Assembly: GCA_963693285.1 (NCBI GenBank)
Contig: OY848918.1
Location: forward strand, 5,709,876 to 5,773,875
DNA: 64,000 nt
Origin: Xestospongia muta
Lineage: Eukaryota; Porifera; Demospongiae; Haplosclerida; Petrosiidae
Direction of reading: 5' to 3'
In this document: one piece after another, positions 53,702 to 64,000 of the stretch
How positions within the stretch are numbered: the first letter of the stretch is position 1
Layout of the letters: each line of letters starts with the position of its first letter
Notes under the pieces: model-generated
The model's database searches: none
Told to the model about the DNA's origin: nothing
Seen by the model: the letters and a program-made list of their open reading frames with translations, nothing else
Translations under genes and position numbers: made by a program

Positions 53702-55963
53702 TCAATACACGACTAGTCTATTATTGTACATATCACAAACATAACAAAACCCATCTCTGTCAAATGTTATTCCACTTGGAAGATTAAAGTGGCCCACACT
53801 TCTACCTTGTCCTCCAAAAGCACGTACAAACTGACCATCAGTAGTGAAGATAGAAACCCGATGATTGCCATGATCTTTAAGTTGCAAAATAGACTCCGTT
53901 ATATACACTAGATTGTTATCTACTGCAATCCCTATTGGATATTTCAGTTTTCCTGTACCAAACTGAGACAAAAATTGTCCCTCAGGAGAGAATGTCTGGA
54001 CACGATGATTACTATTATCAGTCACGTATACTATCCCTTGTTTGTCAATAGCAACGCCAAATGGATGATTAAGTTGTCCCTTGTTTGATCCTTTGGTACC
54101 AAATGTGCGGGAGAAAGTTAGATCATGATTTAAGACTTGTATACGATGATTATTATAATCTGCAATATAAATAAGTCCAGTTAGAGGAGAAATGGTTATA
54201 CCAGAGGGGACATTAAACTCCAGTGGTCTACTACCTTGTTTACCAACAGATGTAATACATCTACCATCCATAGATATCTTTTGGATCTTGTGATTATCAG
54301 CAACAAGAATGAAGTTGTCAGCAGTAATGGCTACACCACGAGGTTGAATGAACTTGACATTTCCTCCACTCTTTTGACCAAAAGACTTAATTTTCTTTCT
54401 GTCCCTATCTAGTACTGTGACACAGTTACCCTCCCACTCACTTACTATAATATGTCCATCACCAGTCACAGCAACTCCCCAGGGTCTGTTAAGTTCAGGT
54501 ATAGTATGTACTGGAGTGATGTTATCAAGACAGGAACTAAAAGGGATCACTAGTGGGGTACCATTAACTTGGACATCATTAACTTGAACATTAACTCGAT
54601 GACGACCATGAGTTACAGAACTACAATGTATTGTATACACTCCAGGATGGGTGGTGGTAGTGACTGTAGCTGTGATGGGTGTAGTTGTACCAACTGGTAC
54701 TACACTACAACTGAGTGATGATAGAGGAACAGTAAGAAGACTGGAATCACAAAATTGGATAGATAATGGAAATGATATTGTCTTCTTTGTAGTTGTAATG
54801 TGTTGACGATCAATCTTCTTGACTTTACACTGTTGTAGATGTGAGAGACAAATGATATTACCAATATGATGTAGTGTATTAACAATGTTGTTGTCTTTGT
54901 TAAAGTAAACATCAACTTTCTCTCTAGGATAAAACTCTTTAATATTAACATGTTGAGTCACATGACTCATACGTTCCATCATTTCTTTTGTAGATGTCAC
55001 CACTTCTGTAGGACAGCCTATCTTAAGACTCTTTTGCACAAATTCCTGACAATCCTTTAATCGATTCAATCTTGTTTCAGCTAATTTTTTCTGCTCTGAT
55101 AACACTTGTAGTTTACTACCAGTGACTGTGTCCACCTCTTTAGTCAGCTGTCTCTCAGAATGACGAAGAACTTTCATCATTTCTTCCACCGTAACATGTA
55201 TCTCCTCCTTGATGACTTCTCCTTGCTCTCTGATCTCATTCTCTCTGTCTATGAGAGCAGTCAGGACTTCATTAACAGCAATGACCTTGTCTCTAACTGT
55301 CTTCAGGCTTGTTTCCAATTTTTTACAATTTTTAAGATAGCAGTCAGAGACTAAGTCATAATCATGATCTCTATGAATACGTACAGTACAGTCATGACAA
55401 ATGAGCTCTTCACATGTTCTACAAAAGATCTCCAAAGGCTTATCATGAGTGGAACATATTATCTCCAGTTTCTCAGGAAGCATTTTAGAACCAGAGGTTA
55501 CTACTTCATCAAGACTTGTTATGTTATGGTCAGCAATGGCAGCAAATTTCTTGTGAACATTAATACATTCTTGACAGAGAAACTTGGCACATTCTTTACA
55601 GTAACCTGTGGCATTAGTTGCAGTACAGTTGTTATCACAGGTTACCTGTTGATGTCCTGATACTTTTGTCATTTGATTGTAGATATCTATGAGGTTGTTA
55701 ATTTGAAAAGCTGTAGGAAAACCAGATGCTCCTAACGGTTCAGGTAGATGTGTACGATTGCGACAAGTTGGACAAGAGATGAAGTATTTACCTTCTTGAG
55801 GATCCAGTGATAGACCCTCCAGACATTGTTTACAGAAAGAATGGAGACATGGTAAGGACTTAGGATTAGTATAGAGCTCAAGACATATAGCACAGGTGAT
55901 CTGTTCTTTTAGTATCTTGAGAGCTGTAGAGGAGGATGCACTAGGTACTGCTTTCTCTGCCAT
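53702..55963 (-). CDS. TRIM-NHL protein A (RING, two B-boxes, coiled coil, filamin, NHL)
   Basis: Single exon of 753 residues counting from MAEKAVPSAS (55963), chosen because the paralogues start at the same place; an upstream in-frame Met at 55990 would add nine. Domains: C3HC4 RING (CAICLELYTNPK...CLHSFCKQC...CPTC, about 24-70), B-box 1 (about 112-155), B-box 2 (CSTHDKPLEIFCRTCEELIC, about 172-212), coiled coil (about 220-330), filamin-type Ig repeat (about 385-470) and six NHL repeats making a propeller to the C terminus. This is the TRIM2/3/71 (LIN-41) architecture. RING members are E3 ubiquitin ligases and NHL propellers bind RNA or proteins; the target here is unknown. It lies opposite to, and directly after, the dynein-2 tail gene. 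Confidence 0.9.
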   Translation of the reverse strand: MAEKAVPSASSSTALKILKEQITCAICLELYTNPKSLPCLHSFCKQCLEGLSLDPQEGKYFISCPTCRNRTHLPEPLGASGFPTAFQINNLIDIYNQMTKVSGHQQVTCDNNCTATNATGYCKECAKFLCQECINVHKKFAAIADHNITSLDEVVTSGSKMLPEKLEIICSTHDKPLEIFCRTCEELICHDCTVRIHRDHDYDLVSDCYLKNCKKLETSLKTVRDKVIAVNEVLTALIDRENEIREQGEVIKEEIHVTVEEMMKVLRHSERQLTKEVDTVTGSKLQVLSEQKKLAETRLNRLKDCQEFVQKSLKIGCPTEVVTSTKEMMERMSHVTQHVNIKEFYPREKVDVYFNKDNNIVNTLHHIGNIICLSHLQQCKVKKIDRQHITTTKKTISFPLSIQFCDSSLLTVPLSSLSCSVVPVGTTTPITATVTTTTHPGVYTIHCSSVTHGRHRVNVQVNDVQVNGTPLVIPFSSCLDNITPVHTIPELNRPWGVAVTGDGHIIVSEWEGNCVTVLDRDRKKIKSFGQKSGGNVKFIQPRGVAITADNFILVADNHKIQKISMDGRCITSVGKQGSRPLEFNVPSGITISPLTGLIYIADYNNHRIQVLNHDLTFSRTFGTKGSNKGQLNHPFGVAIDKQGIVYVTDNSNHRVQTFSPEGQFLSQFGTGKLKYPIGIAVDNNLVYITESILQLKDHGNHRVSIFTTDGQFVRAFGGQGRSVGHFNLPSGITFDRDGFCYVCDMYNNRLVVY

Positions 55964-56839
55964 AAAGTACACCGCTTCAGCGCTCAACAAAGACTTTTGT
56001 CTAAATCATTCACAGACCCTTTAGAACCGTTTTGAAGTTTGTTTTAAGCCAGTATACTGAAGTATACTAACCTCGAATCTCCTTGTATAGGGTCCAGTAT
56101 AACCGTGAAAATCATTTTATTACAACACGCCCTCAGGAAAGAAGTCACAAAACATTTGCCGTGTATAATGAACCTTTGTGTATGCCGATAATAGTACATA
56201 CTTTTATAAATTTTTAAAATTTAAAGAAATATTAAACAACCTCTTTGTGACCATATAAGGATATAAGCTCAGATCATGTGTAACCTGTTCACGTTTTACT
56301 TACTCTCTAAGCAAAGGGGCTGGCCTTGTGGTAACTACTAGTACTATTTATTGTGAAAACAATTTGTAGTAAACCAAAAATTGGAGCAGCAAATCATTCA
56401 AATTTTATTTTATTATGTTATTAGGGTGTAGTAATTTTGACAGAGTCTTTGAATCACAAGTTATATGTTATTGGAACAATTAATTTGTGGACTCGTCATT
56501 AAACTCCACTTTATGGCAATGAATAGACGGATGCTTTAATATATAGACAATAATAACAGTGACAATAATCGTTCTACATAATAGAACACACACAAGACAG
56601 AAATCAATAATTATGTGTTGTGACGATTTACGATATAGTTCTTGCAAGTTTATTCTCTTTTAGTCACCTTACTTGTAGATAAAAGGTCATGTGATGTATT
56701 CATATCTATGTAGATTGATTGTGTGGGGGCCAAGATAAATAGTCTATTGTTGTAATAATATTTAATAAAAATAGATGTGCTGAAATATTACTGACACATC
56801 ACAAACTTTATAAAAATATATAGAAACTATTACATTATC
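55964..56839. other. Spacer between TRIM-NHL units
   Basis: The part nearest 56839 is the 3' flank of the next TRIM copy and resembles 53484-53700; the part near 56500-56620 resembles 59310-59420. This shows duplication of whole units of about 3.2 kb. No separate gene is seen. Confidence 0.55.
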
Positions 56840-59108
56840 TTAATACACTACTATTCTGTTTTTGTACATATCACAAACATAACAAAATCCATCTCTGTCA
56901 AATGTTATTCCGTTTGGGAAATAAAACTGACCCACACTGCTACCATATACTCCAAAAGCGTGTATAAATTGACCGTCAGTAGTGAAGATAGAAACACAAC
57001 GATTGCCTTCTTGATCTTGTGAAATAGACTCCGTTATATACACTAGATTGTTATCATCTACTGCAATTCCTACTGGATATTTATCTTGTCCTGTATAGAA
57101 ATGACACAAAACCTGTCCCTCAGGAGTAAATGTCTGAACACGATGGTTCAAATACTCAGTCACATACACTAACCCTTGTCTGTCAATAGCAACATGTACT
57201 GGCAGATTTAACTGTCCCACAGCAAATCCATGGATACCAAATGTGTGAGAGAAAGTTAGATCAGGATTTAAGACTTGTATACGATGGTTTCCACGATCAG
57301 CAACATAAATTTGTCCAGTTATAGGGAAAATAGTCGTGGAGCAAGGGTCATCAAATTCCAGTGGTCCGCTACCTTGTTTACCAACTGATTTAATACATTC
57401 ACCATTCATTGATATCTTCTGGATCTTGTGTTCATCAGCAACAAGAATGAATTTGTCTGGAGTAATAGCTACACCACGAGAATGAGAGAATTTGACATTT
57501 TTAATTCCATTTCTAAGACCAAAAGTTTTCCCTTTTTTGCCATCTCTATTCAGTATTGTGACAGTGTTACCATCTTTCTCACTTACTACAATATGTCCAT
57601 CATTGGCCACTGCAACTCCCCAGGGTCTGTTAAGTTCAGGTATAGTATGTACTGGAGTAATGTTCTTAAGGTAAGGATTAAAAGGGATCACTAATGAGGT
57701 ACTATCAACTTGGACATTATTAACTTGAACATTAACTTGATGATGACCATTAGTTACAGGGCTACAATGTATTGTATACACTCCAGGATGAGTGGTGGTA
57801 GTGACTGTAGCTGTGATGGGTGTAGCTGTACCAACTGGTACTACACTACAACTGAGTGATGATAGAGGAACAGTAAGAAGACTGGAATCAGAAAATTGGA
57901 TAGATAATGGAAATGATATTGTCTTCTTTATAGTTGTAATGTGTTGACGATCAATCTTCTTAACTTTACACTGTTGTAGAACAGTAGGTGAGAAGAACAC
58001 AATATCTCCAATATGATGTAGTGTATTAACAATGTTGCTGTCTTTGTTAAAGTGGACATCAGCTTTCTCTTTAGGATTAAACTCTTCAATGTTAACCTGT
58101 TCAGTCACATGACTCATACGCTCCATCATTTGTTTTGTAGATGTCACCACTACTTGAGGATGCTTATCTCAAGACTCTGTTCTACAAATTCATGGGACTC
58201 TCTCAGTTGACTCAATCTTCTTTCAGCTGATTTCGTTTGCTCTGATAACACTTGTAGTTTACTACCAGTGACTGTGTCCACCTCTCTAGTCAGCTGTCTC
58301 TCAGACTGACAAAGGACATCAATCATTTCTTCCACCATGACATGTATCTCCTCTTTGACAACTTCTCCTTGCTCTCTGATCTCATTCTCTTTTTCTGTAA
58401 AAGCAGTTAGGACATCAGTAATAACAGTGACCTTGTCACTAACTGACTTAAGATTTGTTTCCAATTTTTGACAATATTTAGGATAGCAGTCAGAGACTAA
58501 GTCATAATCATGATTTCTATGAATACGTACAGTACAGTCATGACAAATGAGCTTTTCACACGTTCTACAAAAGATCTCCAAAGGCTTATTATGAATGGAA
58601 CACCTTTTCTCCAGTTTCTCAGGGAGTAATGACAAGGCAGAGGTTGCTACCTCATCAAGGCCTGTTATCTTATGATGAGCAATGGGAGTCCAATTCTTGT
58701 GAATATCAATACATTTTGGACAGAGAAATTTGGCACATTCTTTACAGTAACCTGTGGCATTAGTTGTAGTACAGTTATCACAGGTTACCTGTTGTGATGT
58801 CCTGACACTTTTGTCATTAGATTGTAGACCTCCTTGAGGTTGTTAATATGGAAACCTGTAGGAAAGTCAGCTGCTCCTGTTGGTTGAGGTAACTGGGTAT
58901 GATGTCAACAAGTGGGACAAGCGATGAAGTAGTTATCTCCTTGAGGATCCAATGGTAGACCCTCCAGACATTGTTGACAAAAAGAATGGAGACATGGTAA
59001 GGTCTTAGGATTGGTATAGAGGTCAAGACATATAGCACAAGTGAGCTGTTTCTCTAGTTTCTTTCGAGTTGTAGAGGAAGATGTACTAGGTGCTGCTTTC
59101 TCTGCCAT
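56840..59108 (-). pseudogene. TRIM-NHL pseudogene B
   Basis: It is alignable along its whole length to TRIM-NHL A and C but carries at least three lesions. A stop codon follows CPTC in the RING (about 58904-58902, where the paralogues have CGT for Arg). A 2-base insertion lies within VSGHQQVTCD (58791-58796). A further frameshift after the coiled coil (about 58150-58170) makes the frame end SLEISILK. The stretches 59108-58905, 58635-58150 and 58150-56840 (filamin and NHL part, ending VVY) remain open. No full-length product is possible, although the NHL frame alone is still intact. Confidence 0.9.
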
Positions 59109-59451
59109 ATTAGGATGTGGATATACTCATCATGTGGTTGTGATGATTAGTACTATACACTAAGAAAACAATTTGTAGCAAAGGAAAAGTGGAGTAGCAA
59201 TTACTTTAATTCTGTTTCTATTTGTTGTTAACGTTTAGTAATTTATACAGAGTCTGTGAAGTCATTATATTATTGTAACTTGTAATTTGTGGAGTTGTCA
59301 TTAAACTCCAACTTATGACAATGACTACATAGATGCTTTAATGTATGATCAGTAATAATAGTGATAGTAATTGTCCTATAAAATAGAGTACACACAAGAC
59401 AGTAATCAATTATCTGATTTATAGTAATATATAGTTTAGTTGATGTATTAG

Positions 59452-59999
59452 ATGATCAGTGTTATCATTGTTAGTGTGTGTATTAATAATACACTGTTGT
59501 TTAAGATCATATCAGTGTTATCATTGTTAGTATGTGTATTAATAATACACTGTTGTTTAAGATCATATCAGTGTTATCATTGTTAGTATGTCTATCAATA
59601 TTACACTGTTGTTTAAGATCATATCAGTGTTATCATTGTTAGTGTGTGTATTAATATTACACTGTTGTTTAAGATCATATCAGTGTTATCATTGTTAGTG
59701 TGTGTATTAATATTACACTGTTGTTTAAGATCATATCAGTGTTATCATTGTTAGTGTGTGTATTAATATTACACTGTTGTTTAAGATCATATCAGTGTTA
59801 TCATTGTTAGTGTGTGTATTAATATTACACTGTTGTTTAAGATCATATCAGTGTTATCATTGTTAGTGTGTGTATTAATAATACACTGTTGTTTAAGATC
59901 ATATCAGTGTTATCATTGTTAGTGTGTGTATCAATAATACACTGTTGTTTAAGATCATATCAGTGTTATCATTGTTAGTAAGTCTATCAATATTACACT
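59452..59999. repeat. 56-bp tandem repeat, about ten copies
   Basis: The unit begins gatcatatcagtgttatc and ends ctgttgtttaa. Each unit contains a small palindrome, gtgtatt-aat-aatacac, which in several copies is changed to aatattacac. Copies are contiguous, with no unique sequence between them. It lies between TRIM pseudogene B and TRIM C. Confidence 0.95.
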
Positions 60000-60383
60000 A
60001 TTAAAACAATGAGTCAGCAAAATGAATTTAGTGTATAATAGTTATTACTAAATTTAATGCATGAATGGATGGATGGATAGACTAATGGATGTATGCATGA
60101 AAGAATGGACAGACAATTAGGTAGTATTAATAGATGTGGAAATATTGTGGAATATAGATTCTTGAATGTATGAATAAAAGGAACGACAATACAATACTAT
60201 AGAATAGAGGTGTCATCTGTTACTTCAGTTACTATACAAAAATATTGTTTAAAATTACCACTGAGTACTAGTGGACAGTGAACAGCTGTCAAAATATAAA
60301 AATACTAGGTGCTGTACACCGTCATATAACTATTGAATAATAAGTGATTACATAACACAATATTATTTGCACATCGTATTATC
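60000..60383. other. Spacer 3' of TRIM-NHL C
   Basis: AT-rich, with an atgaatggatggatgg microsatellite near 60060-60100 like the one after the last dynein exon (53143-53215). No gene is seen. Confidence 0.5.
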
Positions 60384-62669
60384 TCAATACACTACTAATC
60401 TATTATTATAGCAGTCACAAACATACAAATATCCTTCTTTATCAAATGTTATTCCAAATGGAGCATTAAATTGACCAACACTGCTACCATATCTTCCGAT
60501 AGATCGTACAAACTGACCATCAGTAGTGAAGATAGAGATACCATGATTACCTGAGTCTTCAAAACATAAAATGGCTTCTGTAACATATATTAGATTGTTA
60601 TCATCTATTGTAATTCCTACTGGCTGGCCGTGTTGTTTTCCTTTGATACTGAATTGAGCTCTAAAATGCCCCTCAGGTGTGAACGTCTGGATACGATGAT
60701 TATCAGCATCAATCACATACAATAATCCTTGTCTGTCGATAGCAACGTCTGCTGGACAATTAAACTGTCCCTCAGCTGATCCTTTCAAACCGAACATGTG
60801 GGAGAAAGTCAAATCTGAATTTAAGACTTGTATACGATGGTTACTTTCATCTGCAATATAAATCTGTCCAGTTATAAGAGAAATCGTGATGCCACGAGGA
60901 ACATCAAATTCCAGTGGTCCACTACCTTGTTTACCAACTGAGGTAATACATTTCCCATCCATAGATATCTTCTGGATCTTGTGGTTGTCGGCAACAATAA
61001 TGAAGTTGTCTTGAGTAATGGCTATACCACGAGGATAAGAGAACTTTACATTTTTAATTCCTAGTTTCTTAAGACCAAAAGACTTCACTTTCTTTCCATC
61101 TCTGTCTAACGTTGTGACACAATGGCCATCTCTCTCACTTACTATAATATGTCCATCATCAGTCACACCAACTCCATAGGGTCTGTTAAGTTCAGGTATA
61201 GTACGTACTGGAGTGATGTTATCAAGGTTAGGATTAAAAGGGATCACTAGTGAGGTACCATTAACTTGGACATCATTAACTTGAATATTAACTTGATAAC
61301 AACCACGAGTTACAGGACTACAATGTATTATATACACTCCAGGATGGGTGGTGTTAGTAACTGTAGCTGTGGTGGGTGTAGTTGTACCAACTGGTACTAC
61401 ACTACAATTGAGTGATGATAGAGGAACAGTAAGAAGACTGGAATCAGATAATTGGATAGATAGCGGGAACAAAACTGTTTCTTTATTTACAGTGATATGT
61501 TGATGATCAATCTTCTTGACTTCACACTGTTGTAGAACAGTAGGTGATACACATATGACATCTCCAATATGATGTAATGAATCAACTATACTGTTGCATT
61601 TCTTAAAGTGAAGATTAGCTTTCTCTCTTGACTCTAAACTTTTTATGTTAACTTGTTCAGTTACATAACTTATACGCTCTGTCATTAATTTTGTAGATAT
61701 TACCACTTGTTGTGGGCTGCCTACTTCAAGACTCTGTTCGACAAATTTCTGACAATCTTTTAATTGGCTTAATTTGTTTTCAGCTGATTTCTTCTGCTTT
61801 GATAACATCTGTAGTTTACTACCAGTGACTGTGTCCACCTCACTAGTCAGCTGTCTCTCAGATTGACAAAGGACATCAATCATTTCTTCCACCATGACAT
61901 GTATCTCTTGTTTGATAACTTCTCCTTGCTCTTTGATCTCATTCTCATCGTCTGTGAGAGCATTTAGGACATCAGTAACAGCATCAACCTTGTCTTTAAC
62001 ATATTTTAGACTTGTTTCCAATTTTTGACTACATTTTGGATAGCAGTCAGAGACTAAGTCATAATTATGATCTCTATGAATACGTACAATACAGTCATGA
62101 CAAATGAGTTCTTCACATGTTCTGCAAAAGATTTCTAAAGGCTTGTTGTGTTCAGAACACTTTATCTCCTGCTTCACTGGGAGCAATTTAGTGGCAGAGG
62201 TTGCTACCTCATTAAGACTTGCCATCTTATGATCAGCAACATGATCAACATCACTACATTCTTGACAGAGAAACTTGGCACATTCTTTACAGTAACTTGT
62301 GGCATTAGTTGTAGTACAGTTATCACAGGTTACCTGTTGATGTCCTGAAACTTTTATCATTAGATTTCGAACCTCTTGAAGATTGTTAATATGAAAAGCT
62401 ACAGGAAAGTCAGCTGCTCCTGTTGGTTCAGGTAACTGGGTACAATGACGACAGGTGGGACAAGAGATGAAGTAGTTATCTCCTTGAGGATCTAGTGGTA
62501 GACCTTCCAGACATTGTTGACAGAAAGAATGAAGACATGGTAAGGTCTTAGGGTTAGTATAGAGGCCAAGACATATAGCACAGGTGAGCTGTTCCTCTAG
62601 TTTCTTGAGAGCCATTGAAGAAGCAATATTATGTCCTGTTGTGTCCACTATGAAACCTTTGTCTATCAC
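60384..62669 (-). CDS. TRIM-NHL protein C
   Basis: Single exon, 761 residues from the Met at 62669 (MIDKGFIVDTTGHN). The paralogue start MAEKA is not preserved, so an internal Met at residue 19 (MALKKLEEQ) is an alternative. RING (CAICLGLYTNPK...CLHSFCQQC...CPTCRHC), B-box 1 (CDNCTTTNATSYCKECAKFL), B-box 2 (CSEHNKPLEIFCRTCEELIC), coiled coil, filamin-type repeat (PGVYIIHCSPV...NGTSLVIPF) and six NHL repeats are all present and unbroken. It is the most 5' intact copy of the right-hand array and probably an E3 ligase with an NHL binding propeller. Differences from A are spread over all domains. Confidence 0.9.
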   Translation of the reverse strand: MIDKGFIVDTTGHNIASSMALKKLEEQLTCAICLGLYTNPKTLPCLHSFCQQCLEGLPLDPQGDNYFISCPTCRHCTQLPEPTGAADFPVAFHINNLQEVRNLMIKVSGHQQVTCDNCTTTNATSYCKECAKFLCQECSDVDHVADHKMASLNEVATSATKLLPVKQEIKCSEHNKPLEIFCRTCEELICHDCIVRIHRDHNYDLVSDCYPKCSQKLETSLKYVKDKVDAVTDVLNALTDDENEIKEQGEVIKQEIHVMVEEMIDVLCQSERQLTSEVDTVTGSKLQMLSKQKKSAENKLSQLKDCQKFVEQSLEVGSPQQVVISTKLMTERISYVTEQVNIKSLESREKANLHFKKCNSIVDSLHHIGDVICVSPTVLQQCEVKKIDHQHITVNKETVLFPLSIQLSDSSLLTVPLSSLNCSVVPVGTTTPTTATVTNTTHPGVYIIHCSPVTRGCYQVNIQVNDVQVNGTSLVIPFNPNLDNITPVRTIPELNRPYGVGVTDDGHIIVSERDGHCVTTLDRDGKKVKSFGLKKLGIKNVKFSYPRGIAITQDNFIIVADNHKIQKISMDGKCITSVGKQGSGPLEFDVPRGITISLITGQIYIADESNHRIQVLNSDLTFSHMFGLKGSAEGQFNCPADVAIDRQGLLYVIDADNHRIQTFTPEGHFRAQFSIKGKQHGQPVGITIDDNNLIYVTEAILCFEDSGNHGISIFTTDGQFVRSIGRYGSSVGQFNAPFGITFDKEGYLYVCDCYNNRLVVY

Positions 62670-63769
62670 TTTAAAACAGCCCTGATGACCTTTAATTTGG
62701 TATGTGATGATGTCAGTATTACTGTGCTATCATAACAGGAGGAAAAAATGCATATTTGTTGGTAGTGAATAGTTTGGTCATACAGATGGAAGTGATTTTT
62801 ATAGGAGATTAATTTGTATGGAGGATTGTCTAAAAGAATACTCAGAAATGTCAATCACTTCATGAATATTGTTATTAGCAGCACAAGAATGAGAGGGATA
62901 TAATGATATCAAGTTAAATTCTATATATAGTAACCAGTATTGATAAAATATCAATCAATCAAAAATCAAAGTTTACTGTGATGTCTTTCAGAGTAACAAT
63001 AATGAATTACAATCCAACAACAACAACAATGCACAAATAAACAAACAAACAAACAAGATGACTCAGATAAGATTCAATATTTGAGCACGCACAAAATGGT
63101 GACGGCATTGATACATTTATTAGACATTTAGGATCTATATTTACTGGAAATGGTTTCTATTAGATGGGTTCACTAAAGATGAAAACCAACAAGTTTGTTA
63201 TATTGATGTATCAAATACAATATTTGGCAAATCAAAATACAGTTAATATAAAATACATTGTCTTCTTAAAAGCACACACTCCATCTTTCTCTGTATATTT
63301 TTATTAAGACGATCCAGAAAAAATTGAGATATTCACCCTTTTTTTGTGTCTATATGTTGGTGTGGTGTATCTTAACATGATACAATGACAATGTTATATC
63401 TAGAAGAACATAAAGAGATGTGTATTAGATTGTTGTAATTATAAAGATCAAATGCATCCACTACATTATATGTTGGTTGTAATTATATTAGCTAGTGTTT
63501 CAAAATGAACAGACAGTCTGGTCAGACCTACATATCTTTTTTTTTGTGTACATGACACTTCCTTATCAACACTCTTGTATCTTGTAATTGACTGTAATCC
63601 TTACCACTATTAAATTTGATTGGTTGATTTAACTAATATATAGTTATACAGATTACATATATGTAGCAAATTATTTGATGGAAACTGAAAGTAAATATCA
63701 AACTGTTTTTATTATTAACATACTGTCATAAATGTCTGTTTAGAATATGCTAGGAATGAAAACGATATG
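62670..63769. other. Upstream flank of TRIM-NHL C
   Basis: AT-rich sequence with no recognised gene. It should contain the TRIM C promoter. A caacaacaac / aaacaaacaaac short repeat is seen at 63018-63056. Confidence 0.45.
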
Positions 63770-63973
63770 TTGTTTAGTTTACATGCATCCAACCTGTATA
63801 ACCATATTATACTGAGATCATTGTTTAGTTTACATCCAACCTGTATAACCAACCATATTATACTGAGGTCATTGTTTAGTTTACATGCATCCAACCTGTA
63901 TAACCATATTATACTGAGGTCATTGTTTAGTTTACATGCATCCAACCTGTATAAGCATATTATACTGAGGTCA
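63770..63973. repeat. 51-bp tandem repeat, four copies
   Basis: Four units beginning ttgtttagttta and ending actgaggtca follow one another, with small changes (one copy lacks gcat and has an extra aacc). Coding-looking frames across it are artefacts. Confidence 0.95.
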
Positions 63974-64000
63974 TGTGACTATGATGATTTGTACTATATA

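Noticed and set aside
59452..59999. Regular 56-bp array with internal palindrome, superficially like a CRISPR array
   Set aside because: The units are contiguous with no unique spacers, and the surroundings are an animal genome with introns. It is a minisatellite.

Overview
The window looks like a compact, AT-rich animal genome with many very short introns (often 45-100 bp). The gene content is animal and cilium-related: alpha-tubulin, TAF7, COMMD8, cystinosin, dynein-2 heavy chain, axonemal WDR63/DNAI3, large Ig/FN3 membrane receptors and TRIM-NHL proteins. Layout, intron size and receptor style suggest a demosponge of the Amphimedon type. This is an inference from style, not a species match.

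Layout. (1) 1-471: 5' end of a TRIM-NHL gene on the minus strand, running off the left edge. (2) 1409-7245: minus-strand receptor with 9 Ig domains, 2 FN3 domains, a transmembrane helix and an acidic/basic tail containing triplicated exons. (3) 7555-12520: two almost identical alpha-tubulin genes on the minus strand. Between them lie broken copies of the 5' ends of both neighbouring Ig genes, so the pair arose by tandem duplication of one [Ig-gene end / tubulin / Ig-gene end] block. (4) 12886-24264: plus-strand giant receptor with 13 Ig and 8 FN3 domains, mucin-like Thr/Ser linkers, a transmembrane helix and a tyrosine-containing tail; its [linker-FN3-FN3] cassette is present three times. (5) 28005-24543: TAF7, minus strand. 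(6) 29568-33806: single-pass membrane protein with a long tail. (7) 36095-35146: COMMD8, minus strand.

(8) 36702-40345: two hAT-derived elements in direct orientation flank a 2.75-kb segment carrying 3' fragments of cystinosin and of DNAI3, fused head to head. The 5-bp target duplications of the two elements are swapped, which suggests the whole segment arrived by recombination between element copies. (9) 40346-45691: repeat-rich, mostly unassigned DNA with a large inverted repeat and a 41-bp tandem array. (10) 45692-53127: 22 exons encoding the whole tail/stem and linker of cytoplasmic dynein-2 heavy chain (about 1650 residues), stopping exactly where the AAA1 motor should begin. (11) 53702-62669: tandem array of minus-strand TRIM-NHL genes (intact, pseudogene, intact) with tandem repeats up to the right edge. 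No motor exons are seen in the 10.8 kb after the last dynein exon.

Genes were joined by hand from reading frames, GT-AG boundaries and recalled family sequences. Exon ends are exact where stated and approximate elsewhere. No database search was possible.
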